From the NCBI RefSeq assembly GCF_028858725.1, contig NC_084759.1:140596671-140660670 (forward strand): a stretch of DNA of 64,000 nt, written 5' to 3'. The notes under the pieces were generated by a model. That model saw only the letters and a program-made list of their open reading frames with translations. It was not told the DNA's origin and did no database searches. Numbering within the stretch: the stretch's first letter is position 1; each line of letters opens with the position of its first letter. A program made the translations under genes and the position numbers. This document shows, piece after piece, positions 35,901 through 44,400 of this stretch. The stretch is from Colius striatus (lineage: Eukaryota; Chordata; Aves; Coliiformes; Coliidae).

Positions 35901-37036
35901 TGCACGGCATGTTCAGGGCTGGCACAGCTTGCCCTTGCACAGCAAGTAGTGATCCTCTCACCCTTCCTAAAGCCTCCTCAGAAAAAGAAAAGACCATGAT
36001 TTTTCTTTTTTATGCTCATCTACACTCTACTGAGGGTTAAGCCAGGCCTGCATTTGGAGAGGAAAGATAAATAGCTCTTGTGTTTTATGTTTTGTTGGGT
36101 ATGGATTAACCAGCAGGCACAGCTTGCTTGGAGTAACGTGACAGAAAAGTCTTACACAGAATAAACAATGTTCATTAAATACTTCTCATGTCCATAAAAC
36201 AAGTTGTTCCTCTGTTAATTCAGTGTCCCGTGACTGAAAATGGAGCCTCCTGTGTGGTGCTGCTCTCTAATCTTGTCTTTTTTCACACCGTTTCATTGTT
36301 CAAAGAGGTGATTTCTAGCTGTTTCTCTTGTTAGGTGTTTGACTTCGAATTGTCTAAAGATGAGATGGCAGCCATTCTCAGCTTTAACAGAAACTGGAGG
36401 ATCGCTACAATGGCCATGTAAGTGATGCTGCTTGTTTCCTTCCAAACCTTACCTTTTGAATATTTTTCATGGGCAATTTTGTGTCACAGCTACTAGGTAG
36501 CATGAAATTCAGTTTATTTAAAAACCACACCAATTCAAATTCCAACTGGTTTGTCCTGAAAATACACACAAAATCACAGACTGGTAGGGGTTGGAAGGGA
36601 CCTTTAGAGATGATCTGGTCCAACTCCCCTGCAGAAGCAGGTCCACAAAAATACTTTTCAGGAAAGAGTTCAATATTTTCATTTTAAAAAGAAATCAAAC
36701 AAACAAACCAATAACAACAACAAAAAAAAGGAAAAGAAATTACATTCTCATTCTGAGTTTCATTTCCAGAAAAAAATCTCTGTAATTTAAATTACAAAAA
36801 CAAGGGTTATGGATGTTCATTTCATCTTCGTCTGTATTAGACAAATGAGGACACATAGCTCCATGTATTCTCCCCGTAACTCCAAGATGCAGATTTTCCC
36901 TTGGCGGCTCCTCCATGTACCCAATGCATCTCTATATAACATTTAGGTCATCCATGAAAATAACATTCCCTCTCACTTCTTTATTTCTTTCAGGTGCGTA
37001 AATCACAAGGAATATCCTTTCCATGCAGAATACTGA
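24155..37036 (+). CDS. AKR1B: AKR1B aldo-keto reductase, copy A (10 exons, intact)
   Basis: This should be an NADPH-dependent cytosolic reductase of aldehydes and sugars (aldose-reductase subfamily). Coding exons: 24155-24220, 24382-24549, 32239-32355, 33690-33767, 34419-34541, 34982-35088, 35235-35316, 35793-35876, 36335-36417 and 36994-37036. All are flanked by GT-AG and join in phase to 316 codons, the usual family length. The catalytic tetrad, counted with Met, is Asp44, Tyr49, Lys78 and His111. Pocket residues Trp21, Trp80, Trp112, Phe123 and Trp220 are present. The aldose-reductase Cys298 position is Ala (residue 299), and the usual LIHWP motif is LMHWP. A 6.4 kb retrovirus fills most of intron 2 in the same orientation. 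A TATTAAA at about 24093 may be the TATA box; no CpG island is present. AATAAA lies at 37375-37380. Subfamily is certain; whether it should be called B1, B10 or a bird-specific member is not. Confidence 0.93.
24678..24683 (+). repeat. Target-site duplication, left (TTCAAG)
   Basis: The six bases TTCAAG lie directly before the TG of the 5' LTR and are repeated at 31132-31137 directly after the CA of the 3' LTR. The paralogous intron of copy B (41972-42005) reads across this point without any insertion. Confidence 0.95.
24684..24964 (+). repeat. 5' LTR of the endogenous retrovirus
   Basis: The LTR is 281 bp, begins TGTAGGC and ends CAACAACA. A TATA box (TATAAG) is at 24825-24830. An AATAAA at 24719-24724 lies upstream of the TATA box, so it would fall in U3 unless RNA folding brings it near the poly(A) site. 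The LTR reads as identical to the 3' copy at 30851-31131. Confidence 0.95.
24967..24984 (+). promoter_or_regulatory. Primer-binding site, tRNA-Trp type
   Basis: TGGTGACCCCGACGTGAT lies two bases after the 5' LTR. The same 18-base site is used by avian sarcoma/leukosis viruses, which prime with tRNA-Trp. Assignment to tRNA-Trp is by that known match. Confidence 0.9.
25073..27088 (+). CDS. gag: Retroviral Gag polyprotein (endogenous)
   Basis: The frame has 671 codons, with ATG at 25073, 88 bases after the primer site. It opens MGKMLS, fitting an N-myristoylation signal (Gly2, Ser6), followed by a matrix-like domain. Residues 106-123 and 127-144 form a tandem repeat, each unit RFFGG...PSAPPLEE. 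The PSAP cores are candidate late-domain motifs that recruit TSG101. A proline-rich stretch follows, then a capsid region with a major-homology-like segment near residues 470-484. Two CCHC zinc knuckles lie at residues 566-579 and 604-617 (nucleocapsid). The frame overlaps the protease frame, and ribosomes shift -1 at 26956-26962. No stop or frameshift damage is seen. Confidence 0.95.
   Translation: MGKMLSKEESPIDTLQHILAEKGFNYEREPLLRLVRWGQEVGLFASPQEVYEKGHWEKLGDMLNNAIGLCKLVSSIIHQLEAERAAAAAMKAEAAAPSAFPVDAKRFFGGGDFIVPSAPPLEENTQRFFGGDNVVIPSAPPLEEESMDVSPPPPEPPRAPFQEPNTHIASPPLPPTLHHPAPSHPSAIPEGVPNRERKVRFTNDMPLPLSSSIPECIPLPSSPPTSSEDQQRQLLKEELIQHGEDMKHTLAQLEELIEKPKATANQLLERINELTKTKIKVSSPQVLRDPRPDDYDPAKKWRGLIRDAVIEGEFIPQAFPVITAQRKRQWAPLDWKLVREGQKAVMQYGLSNPYVQTLLDHIFASGLMTPFDCRKLAETFLKPTQVLLWESEWEKRVDLTVVENMDLQQGDPRRVVTADMMLGKGAFADPQVQARLHEAILQQTQTLARQAFKIVPDMGVPVPSYTTIIQKPNEPFMTFLDRLRAALDRIPNMSAEVKAEIGLHLAVANANHDCKKILQALPRTATLVDMIEACSRVGSSAHLAEAMATALKPLVQAHKGDRRPKCFNCGKIGHVKNQCRSRPLVWTNSSARPSGSNGRFHGNCYRCGKFGHRATECRSRVARHTMHKGNGLTSAKRASAMTQKRPSTPRAAWMASDQPLQEAQEWMWKQQ
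26956..26962 (+). promoter_or_regulatory. gag-pro -1 ribosomal frameshift site (GGGAAAC)
   Basis: The heptamer reads G|GGA|AAC in the gag frame, the canonical X XXY YYZ form and the same heptamer that Mason-Pfizer monkey virus uses at gag-pro. The protease frame has a stop at 26953-26955 just upstream and is open from here on, which places the shift here. The downstream GC-rich stretch could fold, but I could not settle a pseudoknot by eye. Confidence 0.88.
26962..27756 (+). CDS. pro: Retroviral dUTPase-protease (endogenous, -1 frame)
   Basis: This frame is expressed as a Gag-Pro fusion after the -1 shift; the first shifted codon is at 26962. The N-terminal half is a dUTPase, which lowers dUTP during reverse transcription. 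It shows motif 1 ([10 protein letters not shown], about 27049-27078), motif 3 ([11 protein letters not shown]) and the Gly-rich motif 5 (GGFGSTG, near 27370). The C-terminal half is the aspartic protease, with the active-site triplet in LLDTGAD (Asp codon at 27496) and the flap-like glycines VGVGGIQ. It ends at TAA 27754-27756, overlapping the pro-pol slippery site. A dUTPase fused to protease in its own frame is typical of betaretroviruses. It has no start codon of its own that needs explaining. Confidence 0.92.
   Translation, partial: RVDERKKGERDDTKTPFNTKSCLDGLRSATAGSAGVDVETAVDVTIHNTEVTIISSNVNGPLGYGLSALLLGRSSASRQGIFVLPGVIDADYEGNIGIMVKVWQPPVHIPKGTKIAQLVPFRAKVPFAGSRKRRDGGFGSTGVPEVRLAVPLSQGKPTQTVVFQHPNGEHMVGYNTLLDTGADVTIVPLSYWPKSWPLENLDTPVVGVGGIQMTKISTDLISVCIQGEENRCVQIRPYVMNTSVWLLGRDALSQMGFRLSNENF
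27747..27753 (+). promoter_or_regulatory. pro-pol -1 ribosomal frameshift site (AAATTTT)
   Basis: The heptamer reads A|AAT|TTT in the protease frame, directly before the protease stop codon. After a -1 slip the next codons are TTA ATG, leading into pol. Mason-Pfizer monkey virus uses the same heptamer at pro-pol. Confidence 0.88.
27753..30395 (+). CDS. pol: Retroviral Pol: reverse transcriptase, RNase H, integrase (endogenous)
   Basis: The frame is open for 879 codons from the ATG at 27756, entered by frameshift at 27753. Reverse transcriptase: LPQG and the catalytic YMDD (residues 181-184). RNase H: acidic residues Asp457 (FTDAS), Glu491 (LELMAV) and Asp512 (ISDSL). Integrase: an HHCC zinc region (HDFFH ... 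CPAC), then the DD35E core Asp657 (QSDIT), Asp714 (TDNG) and Glu750 (ERTH), with exactly 35 residues between the last two. A C-terminal [13 protein letters not shown] segment matches the class II integrase tail. All catalytic residues are present and I see no interruption, so the protein could be active. Confidence 0.95.
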   Translation, partial: LMAAIDGRPILKLTWLTDKPVWIDQWPLSKEKLAHIHELVNEQLEKGHIKPSTSPWNTPIFTIPKKSGRWRLLHDLRAVNAVMQDMGALQPGLPSPAMLPKEWPLLVIDLKDCFFTIPLHEDDSEKFAFTVPSINKQEPAKRYQWTVLPQGMKNSPTICQTYVAWALAPLRKKYPRVLFYHYMDDILIAGKDLDQHRILQEVNRQLSNSGLVIAPEKVQMHASWKYLGNIITDARIYPQKVAIKTDIANLTDVQKLIGDIQWVRTICGITNEDLAPLMPLLKGSVEADSARRLSRQQIQAIEKIGSKIVNNYSHRYDPDLSINIAVISQNQHVMAILMQWDSVAKDPLRILEWIFLPYNLQKTITTRLEAIAKIIVKARKRLLEIAGIEADIIFVPLTDEFLNWALQQSDELQWALLSYPGTINNHYPAHKLFSVKFQMEDRPLRSAVPVKGLTVFTDASKIQAKAGVVWWENGKWQNLTVHSPGSSVQLLELMAVVKTFEKWSDVPLNIISDSLYVVDAVTRLERALLKEISNQNLYNLFLRLWHQINERQTAYYIGHIRSHSGLKDGLSVGNEIVDRIVAAPLLIPTGPIIDKFSQARRSHDFFHQSAKMLAKQFDLTISDAQGIVSTCPACQNQIGLGVGVNPRGLAPLGIWQSDITVYAPFGRFKRIHVTIDTYSAMVWATALTSDSSRDVIRHWRSCFAVLGVPREIKTDNGSGYIASKTRKFLNLWGVKHTTGIPGNSTGQAIIERTHQTLKGLLEKQKTGEEGVSPQDRLMKALYTMNHLRIVANRNEPPALTHFAQMSRDLDFTDKPKVWYKNPTTGEWQGPADLLTWGRGYACVITDQGPRWIPAKWIKPHQQKGLNCKTNGKNNLEERTK
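30396..30829 (+). other. Spacer between pol and polypurine tract; env absent
   Basis: In a complete betaretrovirus-like provirus env would lie here and would need well over 1 kb. This spacer is about 430 bases, and the longest frame (30556-30747) shows no signal peptide, furin site or fusion peptide. I cannot tell whether it is a deleted remnant or was never env. Confidence 0.85.
30830..30849 (+). promoter_or_regulatory. Polypurine tract
   Basis: An uninterrupted A/G run (AAAAAAGAAAAAGGGGGGAA) ends just before the 3' LTR and would prime plus-strand DNA synthesis. Confidence 0.92.
30851..31131 (+). repeat. 3' LTR of the endogenous retrovirus
   Basis: 281 bp from TGTAGGC to CAACAACA, reading as identical to the 5' LTR at 24684-24964. 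It is followed by the target duplication TTCAAG at 31132-31137. It carries the same TATA box and AATAAA. Confidence 0.95.
31185..31400 (+). mobile_element. CR1 LINE 3' fragment, plus strand
   Basis: The sequence (ggcacaggctgcccagggag ... gttggaccagatgatc ... ggtcccttccaaccc) is the CR1 3' region. It lies in intron 2 of AKR1B copy A shortly after the retrovirus. A close relative is at 56725-57165. Confidence 0.85.
32943..32984. repeat. Poly-G run followed by (AT)n microsatellite
   Basis: Thirteen G at 32943-32955 pass directly into about 29 bases of alternating AT, within intron 3 of AKR1B copy A. Length is likely to vary between individuals. Confidence 0.95.
36571..36645 (-). mobile_element. 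Short CR1 3' fragment, minus strand
   Basis: About 75 bases (ggttggaagggacctttaga ... ctggtccaactcccctgcag) match the inverted CR1 3' end. It lies in intron 9 of AKR1B copy A. Confidence 0.8.
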
Positions 37037-37479
37037 AGATGCTCGTAATATGGCCTTCTGGTGTCCCTCATGCCTCTGCTCTAACTTTGAGCTGTCTATC
37101 TTAATGCATCTGTCCTCCTCCTGACAGTGAAGACAGTGGATATTTATCCCATGAAACTTCTTTGACTTCCTTTTTTTTGGAAGAAGGGAAGAGTATCTTC
37201 TATAGAACAAAATGTGGGATGTAATTTGCTACTTATTAGAAGAATTACTGCTGAAAAGCCTAAGCAGAGGTGTTAAGCAGAAAATGAGGAGAGTGTATAC
37301 CAAACCAGATGTTGACAAAAACAATTATGCATCCACCATTTTACCAGAAGTGTCCCATGTTTCAAATAAAATTCACCTTAAAATGCAAAAGTGTAATTGG
37401 CTGGACGTCTTCCTTCTAGTGTAGAGAAAAAAACTAAACTCACCTACCCAGAGATGTGCAGAGAGGCTGGCTGCAATCA

Positions 37480-37700
37480 CCCGCCCATTGGGGACTGAGC
37501 TCCCGCCCGGACCGCCAAAGGCACCCAACACTTTTCCCAGCGAGCAGCAGAGGGCAGCCGGCCCTCAGGGGGGACACCCGCCGTGCTCCCTTCCTTGCGA
37601 GCCACCAGCCCCCGGGCGCCGGCCGCAGCCCCCGGCGCTGCTGGGAGGCATTTCAGCCGCCGCACAACCCGCGGGAAGGGGAGGCTCAGCCTCTCGGGAC
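37480..37700. promoter_or_regulatory. Orphan CpG-rich block between AKR1B copies A and B
   Basis: About 220 bases of GC- and CpG-rich sequence lie about 100 bp past the poly(A) signal of copy A. An ATTGG motif at its left edge (cgcccattgggg) resembles the promoter of copy B. No first exon was recognised on either strand. It could be a promoter for a non-coding transcript, the remnant of a lost AKR1B promoter, or simply GC-rich DNA. Confidence 0.4.
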
Positions 37701-40085
37701 TGCCCAGACTGCTGGCACCTTAGGATCCTCTCCCTAAAATTTCTCCTTTCAATTCACAAAGATATAATCCACGACCACGTGTTTCCCAGCTTCCCAAAGG
37801 AAGCCAAAATACCGAACCCAATAAGGGTACAATATTTACCATGATGTGGGAGCCAAAGTAGCAGGGAAGTTCTGTCACTCTTCATAACCACCCTCTTTCC
37901 TGTGGCAAGCTCCTGCTCAAGCGCTTACAGCTCGCTCACGCTGGAGCCACCATTGTGGACACAGTCACACAAAACCATCCAGACACACCTTGCATAAGGT
38001 CAGCACTTACTGCCCCATCCCACCCGAACCGAAGGGCTCTCGTGCTCCAATCTGAAGGGTCTCCTCTCATCCCAGGGCTCACACAACAGCCTACTGAAAG
38101 AAAGGACACATCAGAGGGGCTTTGTCACATCAATTTGCTGAAACAGACCTGGCTGTCAGGAATGTCCAGGCTGCAGCTGCCTCCTTAGAGGATGAGGGTA
38201 TGCGCTCACAGTTTTGTTGCTGAAGTTTCATTCTAAGTATGCAGTTTTGCCAGCTTGTCAGATTATTAAATACCAGAATTACCCAAGACTCTAAAAGTCT
38301 TCAAAAAAAAACTCTTGAGAAGACAAAGAGATGGTAGTGGGACCTCAGAGGTTGCTCTTGGCTTGGCCTGAAAGCAACACAAGAAACAGCCCAAGGTCTT
38401 AGAACTAAATTAAAACTCTCTCCTCCTGTCTGCATTCCTGCCTTAATGAGCATCTGAAAGTGGAATCAATGCATACCATGTCACAAGAAAAATATCCTGT
38501 TTCAATACACTTCTCTCCCAAAGACCCCAACATCATCTGACAACACCAGTCACACCTTCTGGACAGAGAAACAAATGACAGCTCCTGTGTCTTGGCATGG
38601 TCCAGGGAAAATCTCACACCAACAGCTGCAAACAGCAAAGCAAAACACAAACCTTCTGCCCAAAATCCTCTGTTACAAGTCCAAGATATCTCTCATTCAA
38701 TAAACCATTAAGGAAAACCAAGCACCCACCTTCTTAGGAGAATGCAAACAGGCCACAGAGGAAGAAACACACAAATCTCAGAAGAAAATGAGAGGAAGGA
38801 CAAACTGCATTTGTCAGCTGTACTGTCCACCAAGTCTCTTTGTTTGTCATCACACTCTCTGGTCAGCTTCTTGCTTCAGGAATGCAACACTTTGAAACCT
38901 CTCCCCAAAGAGACAGGATCAGAAAAAGGAAAGCACATGCTGCAGGGTTTTCTGCCCTTTCTTATAGGAGGTCCCCATCTTACTGGCCACACAGTCAGGT
39001 TTTGCAGCCTTCCACAGACTTGCAGAGAATAACTCTCTGCTGGTACCACTTCACCTTGGTGCTGCTCCACTACAAAATCTGACTGATTCTGGCACATCTC
39101 ACATCAAGACTTGAAACCCACTCACCATTGATGGTTTCTGAATGTGATACTGCTAGCAGTAAGAAATCACCACAGCAGCACCACAAACTCCAATGTCTTG
39201 GGAACACAAAGGGGAGCAGAACAAAACTGGCACTTCAGCTGGTCTTTAGGCTCTCTTGAGAAAACACATCGCAGCCAAGACAAAAGGTATCATTTTGCAT
39301 TTTTCACTCATTTCTCTGAACAGCAAACCAGCTCCTAAGAAGCTGAGCAGACTCAGAGCAGATCTAAGAAGAAATCCCCAAAAAGGATGAAAGGTAAGCC
39401 CAGAGTTGTAGAACTGATAAGTGATTCAACTGAAGTCCACAGCCTTTTGAGGACTGCAGATAGTACTGACATAAACCAGGAGGAAGATTAAAGAGAAAAA
39501 CTTGTCTGCCTTCAGTTAAATGAAGCAAAAAGAGCTTGGGCATCTGCTGTGGAAGAGGCACCCACAGAAAAATGCACCATTATACATACTCCAAACTTAG
39601 GCTTCTACCTGAATCTACTCCCCAAGTATCAACAGCAAACCTGCTCAGGCAGCCTTAACATACCATTTTGGAGTACTTACAGGATTCTGCTGATATTTTT
39701 TTTCCACTGCACTGCATATTTTGCCTCTTCAAAATGTCAAGGTCAGTTACTAATGTGAAATTAAAGGTCACCTGCGATTTACTTCTGCACTTGTATATCT
39801 TATTCCAAAATATGGTCTGCACCTCCCTAAAGTGAGAGGGACAATGTGATCATTGTGACAAGAACTGAAAACTCAATGTTCTGCTGCAGCTTTGAACACA
39901 TAGTAAAAGATATTTTCTCTCTACATTTAAAATTAAGTGGTTTCTACTCATTATTTTCTAAATTAGTCATAAGTTCACTCACCCCAAAGCAAAAGCTGCA
40001 TTACGCCATATGGAGAAGGGAACAGGGTGCTCTCCTCCCTCACAAGTCAGCTACAACAAGGCTTTTCTAGCCATCTCAATCAACA
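37701..40085. other. Intergenic spacer, nothing recognised
   Basis: Ordinary sequence between copies A and B. No family resemblance was found in the short open frames, and no clear transposon. Confidence 0.45.
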
Positions 40086-40512
40086 TGCAGCACCATCACA
40101 GGGCTCCCAGGAACAGCCCAGGCCACCATCCCTGTCATGAGGACACGCTGCACCAGCTAAAGGGCTCAGCCCTTCCTCAGCCCATGGCTCACAGTCCACA
40201 GCCACGCAGATAGCAACGATGGAACAGCTCCACCAGCTATCTCTTGCCCTACTCTGGGACTTTTATTTATTCGCTCACCCTGGGAACATCCCCCGGGGTT
40301 CACCAAGGACAAAAAGACTGGCCAAAGTGACACTGAATAAAACAAGCTTTCCTAGTAACCCACAGGATGAACTGCAACAGTATGTTTCAACACCCCAGCA
40401 CTATCACAAGAGAGATACACGTGAACAACTCACAGCAGGTGAGGGTGCTGGACAGGGCTCTGCAGCAGCTGCTGGCTGCACAAACAGAAGCCAGATCAGG
40501 CCACAGCTGCCC
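40085..40512. repeat. Upstream segment of copy B homologous to 23450-23870
   Basis: Shared landmarks are the run ggccaccatc-ctgtcatg, the segment ending tattt-attcgctc/ttgactaattc, and gaactgcaacagtatgtt-caacacccc followed by cacgtgaac. The same landmarks precede AKR1B copy A (23450-23870), and the last part also occurs at 49945-50040. I read this as old duplication of the 5' flank together with the gene. Confidence 0.65.
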
Positions 40513-40790
40513 TTTCACAGAATCACAGAATGGTGGGGGTTGGAAGGGACCTCTAGGATCATCCAGTCCAACCCTCCTGCTACAGTGGGTTCACCTTGAT
40601 CAGGTCGCACAGGAACGCGTCCAGGCGGGCTTAAAAACCTCCAGAGCAGGAGAATCGACACCCTCCCTGGGCAGCCTGTGCCGGAGCCCCTCAACCGAAC
40701 GGCAGAAAAGTCCTAACTTGTGTTTAAGTGGGACTTTTTGTTCCATTACCCCAGGTAATCTTTGGATAAGGAACTTCAGCAGGAGGAAAG
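40513..40790 (-). mobile_element. CR1 LINE 3' fragment, minus strand
   Basis: The plus strand opens cacagaatcacagaatggtg and continues ggttggaagggacctctag, cagtccaaccctcctgct and gggcagcctgtgccggagc. This is the inverted CR1 3' region. It abuts the CpG island of AKR1B copy B. Confidence 0.9.
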
Positions 40791-41460
40791 GCCGCAGAAC
40801 ACTCCCCGGGGGGGCATCAGCTCCGCGATTTCTGACTGCCCCCACAGGAGCCCACACGAGCCCGCCCGAGCCTGCCGGAGAGCTGCGTGTGGGGACCACT
40901 GGGCCCCGGAGCGGCCGTCCAGGCCCGACTCTGCCGAGGGCCGCCGTCCTCCGGCACCTCCGGCGCCGGCCCTCAGCAGCCGGGCCTGCCTGGGGCAGCC
41001 GGGCAGCCAACCGCGACACTCGGCCGGCAGCGGGGAAAGCGCTGCGGTACCTTCCCCGACACCCCCCATACGCAGGTAGCTCCCCCTGCACCTTACCACA
41101 GCGATCGTCCGGATCCCCCATTGGCCGCCCCGCTGTGCCGCTGATTGGGCGGCGCGGCCATTGGGCAAGACCCGAACGGCCATTGGCTGCGAAGGAGAAG
41201 TAGGACGAGCGCTGCCGAGCGCTACCAAGCGCCGAGCCGCGCGGGGGACGCCGTCCCTGGGCAGGGCGGTAGCGGCGGCCACGGCACGGCACGGCACGGC
41301 GCGGCGCGGCGCGGCGCGGCGCGGGCTCGGCCGCCGTGAAAGCGGCCGGCGGGAGGCGCGGTGCGCAGCGGGGCCATGGCGGCCTGCGTGCGGCTCGGCG
41401 CCGCGGCCAAGGCGCCTCTCCTGGGGCTGGGCACGTGGAAGGTAACTGCGGCCGTGGCTC
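40790..41460 (+). promoter_or_regulatory. AKR1B: CpG-island promoter of AKR1B copy B with four ATTGG boxes
   Basis: The block is dense in CpG and covers the first exon of copy B. Four ATTGG motifs (inverted CCAAT, NF-Y type) lie at 41120-41124, 41144-41148, 41160-41164 and 41182-41186, about 190-256 bp upstream of the ATG. A GC-rich pentamer repeat ((A/G)CGGC) lies between them and the ATG at 41281-41319. No TATA box is seen, consistent with a broad CpG promoter. Long open frames on both strands across this block are composition artefacts. Confidence 0.8.
41281..41319 (+). repeat. GC-rich pentanucleotide tandem repeat
   Basis: About eight units of ACGGC turning into GCGGC run in tandem in the probable 5' UTR or core promoter of AKR1B copy B. 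It is likely to vary in length and to be hard to sequence. Confidence 0.9.
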
Positions 41461-44400
41461 TCGCAGAGGAGGTCTGGGGAAGTGAGGGGGCCTTGGGCCG
41501 ACCGTGGGCAACAGCCCCGCTATCAACGCAACGGCGCTGCAGAGCCCAGCGTGGGAACGAGGTGGTAGAGGGGCGGCTGGAGGCCAGATTTAGGCTCAGG
41601 TGCTTTCAGAGTCATACAGACCCAAGAAAGCTTTATGGAAAGCCTCGTTGTGTGTTTAGGTACATTCCAGCTAAGAAGCAGCACGCGAGAATCCCAGATC
41701 AAGACATATGATACCGTTTTTCCCTTCAGTCCCCCCCAGGTAAGGTAACAGCTGCAGTGATGGCTGCCATTGATGCTGGGTACCGCCACTTTGACTGTGC
41801 CTACGTGTACCAGAACGAGAAGGAAGTTGGGGATGGGATCCAGCAGAAAATCAAGGAAGGTGTTGTGAAACGAGAAGACCTCTTCATTGTCAGCAAGGTA
41901 AAGATCAGATGGCCTCGAATCAGAAACAGATTGTGATGTTTTTATTGTAGGAAATTAAAGTGCTTTGGAGAAATTCATAATGTAAATGGGATCACTCCTG
42001 ATACTACTTTCTTGTCCCACTTCATCAGCGCAGTGATAGAGCTTAACTCCTGTTTAACTATAGCAACTTTTACTGCTGTAGCCATTGAATAGGAAGGATG
42101 AGTTCTTTGAGCTTTAAGCAGGGAGAAGAATCGCCCTGATCCTAATTAAATGGTGGCAGCATTCATCTCGTCAAACCAATAACTCTGAAGGATAGCAAGA
42201 CTGATTTCCCTCCCCCAAATCTACAAAAAGAATCACAGCACCAGGCAAAAGTAGAAACCCGAAATGTGGAGATCTGAGACTGCTCAGTATCATGGAGTGA
42301 TATAGAAGCAGAACCCGTTTGGTAATAGCATCTCACTGACTGCTAAAGCACAGTGAAGATGATGAGTCTGGTGGTGGCTGGTGCTTGTTCCAGCAGCTGG
42401 ATCCCCAGTCCTGCCAAAGGGGTGTCTCTACCGTGTGAGGAAGAGGAGGTTCTGGGCACCTTGGGACAGTGTAATCTGCTCAGCTCATGTCCCAAGGAAG
42501 ATAGATTCCCTTTCTTTTGCTTCCTAAGGAAAATAGGCTGTTTAGCTGCATCCTGGAGTTGCTTCTTACCTTGGTAATGGTTGGTGACAGCCATATCTTT
42601 GTGGCTTGCCTTACGTTTCTTGGCTTTGCCTGCTGCATTCAGTGCAAAAGTCTTACGCTTGGTCAGGAATGACAGATATATGTACTGATTTAAAAACCAC
42701 CTGTTGCAAAGGCAGACTGTAAAAAACAAACAGTACATGTCATGTCTAACTAATGGAACCAGAGGACATTTTTATGGTCTTGCTCAAATACCTGTGCTGC
42801 CACTGCACAGACTGAATTCGGTGTCACGGGCCAGTCCCCTGGCACAGCAAGCCCCATCTGAAGAGCCGTTGCATGGCCTCATTCCACATCACCTTCCAAA
42901 GAAGATGGAGCATTTCTGTCCTGTGCAGGACAGCACCCAAGAGCTTTAACTCAGCAGGTCACAGTGTGCCTTGTTTCTTGTCTCTAGCTGTGGTGCACGT
43001 TTCATGAAAAGCCTCTGGTGAAGGGAGCCTGCCAGAAGACTCTTGCTGACCTGAAACTGGATTACCTGGATCTCTACCTCATTCACTGGCCTCTTGGGTT
43101 CAAGGTACAGTAATTGCAATGCCCTTGGCTTTGTTTTTTATGATGGCAGCTTTTGGGGAGCTATATGGCTTTACAGTCCAACAGTTGCTCTGGCTGAGAG
43201 ACAATCACGTGTCTGTTGCATGAACCAGCTTTACTTTAGCTTTGGTCTCTGCCGCAAGATGGTTGCTTACCTCCTGCTTTGATCCTGGGATCAAATATTT
43301 CCAAGAGAAAATAATTGGTTTCCATTTCTCTCTTTAATCACAAAGTCCTTAATACAATCCAGGTAAAGCTGACCTTGCCTGTAGAAGTCTTAGAAATTCA
43401 CAAGGTGAAACTTGTAGGGAGGCCTAAACCCTTTCACAGATTAGTGGAGGAGTTGTTGTCTCAGTTTGACTATTCTTAGTCTTTCTGTCCTGCTACATTC
43501 TGATCAGTCTTCATTCTACCTGTTGCTTTTGAGAGGCTCATCTTTCTTTCATACTCTGTTTTAGCTCTATGTTAACAAAGCCATGAAAGTGAGACTGTCT
43601 TGTGGTAACAGTAGCAAACAGCTGTGAAACCCACTTCACTCGGTGTCTTTTCATAACTTGTACTCAAAGGTGCTTCTAATGTTCCTAGTATTAGTGGCTT
43701 TACACTGAGTTTAGTCACTGAATGTAACACTTCAGCAGATCTGGTGGTGTGCAGACCAAAGCTACATGTTCCCAGTCCCTAACTGGGTTTCCTGATGCCC
43801 TTCTGGAAAAAAGGGGAAAAAAAAAAGGGGTCCAGCAGCAGATGGAATGATGACTGGCACAAAGGCCTTAAATTCCTCCTGCTGCTCAGAAAGGAGTCAC
43901 TGAATGTAGACAAGAGTCAGAGTTCTTCCCTGTAGTATAAGTTTAAGCTATTGTGGCTGTGAGTTGTTATGGTGTTAAGCAAACTTCTTAAGAGATGTTC
44001 AAGCATTTTCTTACTCTGACAGGCAGGAGAGGAGCTGTTTCCCACAGATGACAAAGGCATGGCTATACCCAGCAATACAGATATTCTACAGACATGGGAG
44101 GTAAGTTCATCTACAGTGGAAGTCATGTCTTCTGTCCTCAGCAGTGCTGGTGGCCTCAGCAGTCACAGAATGTATGCAGGAATAGCAGAAATAGTGGGAA
44201 AGAATAAGCAGATGTATGTGGTAGCTTTTATAAATGTATGTGCTTGGCCAAGCTATGATTCCTGTTCACTCTGGATTAGCATCTCAAGTCACTGAGCTGC
44301 ACAGTCACTTTCTGTGGAGCTGCAGACCAGACTAATGTTAAGAAGAAATTCTTTACTTCATCACGGCTGTAGGACTTTTCCTCACAATAGTTCTCATGCA

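Noticed and set aside
40600-41526. A 308-codon minus-strand frame across the copy B promoter
   Set aside because: Composition artefact of the CpG island; it is antisense to exon 1 of copy B and has no recognisable domain.
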